Below, one piece after another: positions 45,981 through 46,382 of a stretch of 46,382 nt of DNA. The stretch lies in assembly GCA_902630465.1 (NCBI GenBank), contig CACOVJ010000007.1, positions 1-46,382 on the forward strand, read 5' to 3'. Origin of the DNA: an uncultured Alphaproteobacteria bacterium (lineage in GTDB: Bacteria > Pseudomonadota > Alphaproteobacteria > HIMB59 > GCA-002718135). Numbering within the stretch: the first letter of the stretch is position 1; each line of letters starts with the position of its first letter. The notes beneath the pieces were generated by a model. The model was not told the origin of the DNA. It did not search any database and worked only from the letters and a program-made list of their open reading frames with translations. A program made the position numbers and the translations under genes.

Positions 45981-46382
45981 TAAGCGACTCTTCTATTTCT
46001 TTCAGCAATTCTCTTTTCTATTTCTGGTCTAAAGTGTCGAAATAAACCTTGAATAGGCCATGCCGCTGCGTCACCTAAAGCGCAAATTGTATGACCTTCT
46101 ATCTGTTTTGTAACATCAAGTATTTTGTCTATGTCTTGGTTTTGAACATTTCCACCAATCATTTTTTCCATCATTCTATACATCCAACCTGTTCCTTCTC
46201 TACATGGCGTGCATTGACCACAACTTTCATGTTTATAAAAATGAGACAATCTTGCAATCGCTTCTACAATATCTGTTGATTTATTCATTACAATAACAGC
46301 TGCTGTTCCAAGTCCACTTTTAACTTCTTTAAGACTATCAAAATCCATTTTAACATCATCACAAATTGATTTTGGAAGTAGT
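45980..46382 (-). CDS. nuoF: NADH-quinone oxidoreductase subunit F, C-terminal part (cut by window edge)
   Basis: FMN- and NADH-binding subunit of complex I. The frame is open to the right edge: 133 residues of a protein usually about 430 long. Present are [12 protein letters not shown]-type sequence ([15 protein letters not shown]), then [20 protein letters not shown] with three Cys of cluster N3, and the fourth Cys in [14 protein letters not shown]. The FMN and NADH sites lie beyond the window. The internal ATG at 46348 is not the start, since homologous sequence ([11 protein letters not shown]) continues upstream of it. The stop shares one base with the nuoG ATG (TAATG). Confidence 0.96.
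   Translation of the reverse strand, partial: LLPKSICDDVKMDFDSLKEVKSGLGTAAVIVMNKSTDIVEAIARLSHFYKHESCGQCTPCREGTGWMYRMMEKMIGGNVQNQDIDKILDVTKQIEGHTICALGDAAAWPIQGLFRHFRPEIEKRIAERNRRVA

Noticed and set aside
1-46382. tRNA, rRNA, CRISPR, insertion sequences, phage or toxin-antitoxin genes
   Set aside because: Spacers are too short to hold them (maximum 95 bases), no direct-repeat arrays or terminal inverted repeats were seen, and every gene belongs to a known housekeeping family apart from the DUF1467 protein.

Overview
The window is a low-GC (about 30% by eye, not counted), extremely compact stretch of a bacterial chromosome carrying only housekeeping genes. Gene content and order point to an alphaproteobacterium: tpiA-ppiD-trpE-trpG-trpD-trpC-moaC-lexA-gltX-gltA, then lpxB-lpxI-lpxA-fabZ-lpxD-skp-bamA-dxr-cdsA-uppS-frr-pyrH-tsf-rpsB, then dnaE-lolD-lolC-proS, then rnj-coaX-birA next to nuoN-nuoF. 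With the AT bias and near absence of spacers, this fits a streamlined free-living marine lineage such as Pelagibacterales/SAR11 or a similar group (HIMB59/AEGEAN-169-like). The exact clade is an inference.

Layout. Positions 1-4720 (minus strand) hold tpiA, secG, pyrG, kdsA and the start of eno (cut by the left edge). A 49-base divergent spacer follows. Positions 4770-14345 (plus strand) hold ppiD, four tryptophan genes (trpE, G, D, C), moaC, lexA, gltX and gltA. The lexA gene has its own promoter with an alphaproteobacterial SOS box. Positions 14320-46382 are one unbroken 32-kb minus-strand run. In transcription order it reads nuoF (cut by the right edge), G, H, I, J, K, L, M, N, birA, coaX, rnj, a DUF1467 membrane protein, proS, lolC, lolD, dnaE, rpsB, tsf, pyrH, frr, uppS, cdsA, dxr, bamA, skp, lpxD, fabZ, lpxA, lpxI, lpxB. 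It meets gltA tail to tail with a 26-base overlap.

How the genes work together. The nuo genes encode respiratory complex I. BirA and CoaX serve biotin and CoA supply, and RNase J handles RNA decay. ProS, RpsB, Tsf, Frr and GltX serve translation; PyrG and PyrH supply nucleotides; DnaE replicates DNA. A coherent outer-membrane block covers LPS lipid A and KDO precursor synthesis (LpxA, D, I, B, KdsA), undecaprenyl and phospholipid precursors (UppS, CdsA, Dxr), barrel assembly (BamA, Skp) and lipoprotein export (LolC, LolD). TpiA, Eno and GltA belong to central carbon metabolism.

Only about 0.43 kb lies outside genes, and the largest spacer is 95 bases. No tRNA, rRNA, mobile element, CRISPR array or phage gene was seen. 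I found no undescribed multigene system. The points most worth a second look are: a one-base frameshift splitting nuoG; a possible pseudoknot leader on rpsB; a textbook SOS operator fused to an apparently leaderless lexA promoter; the absence of rseP between dxr and bamA; an unusual BamA C-terminus; and recurrent 4- and 8-base gene overlaps with several TTG starts.
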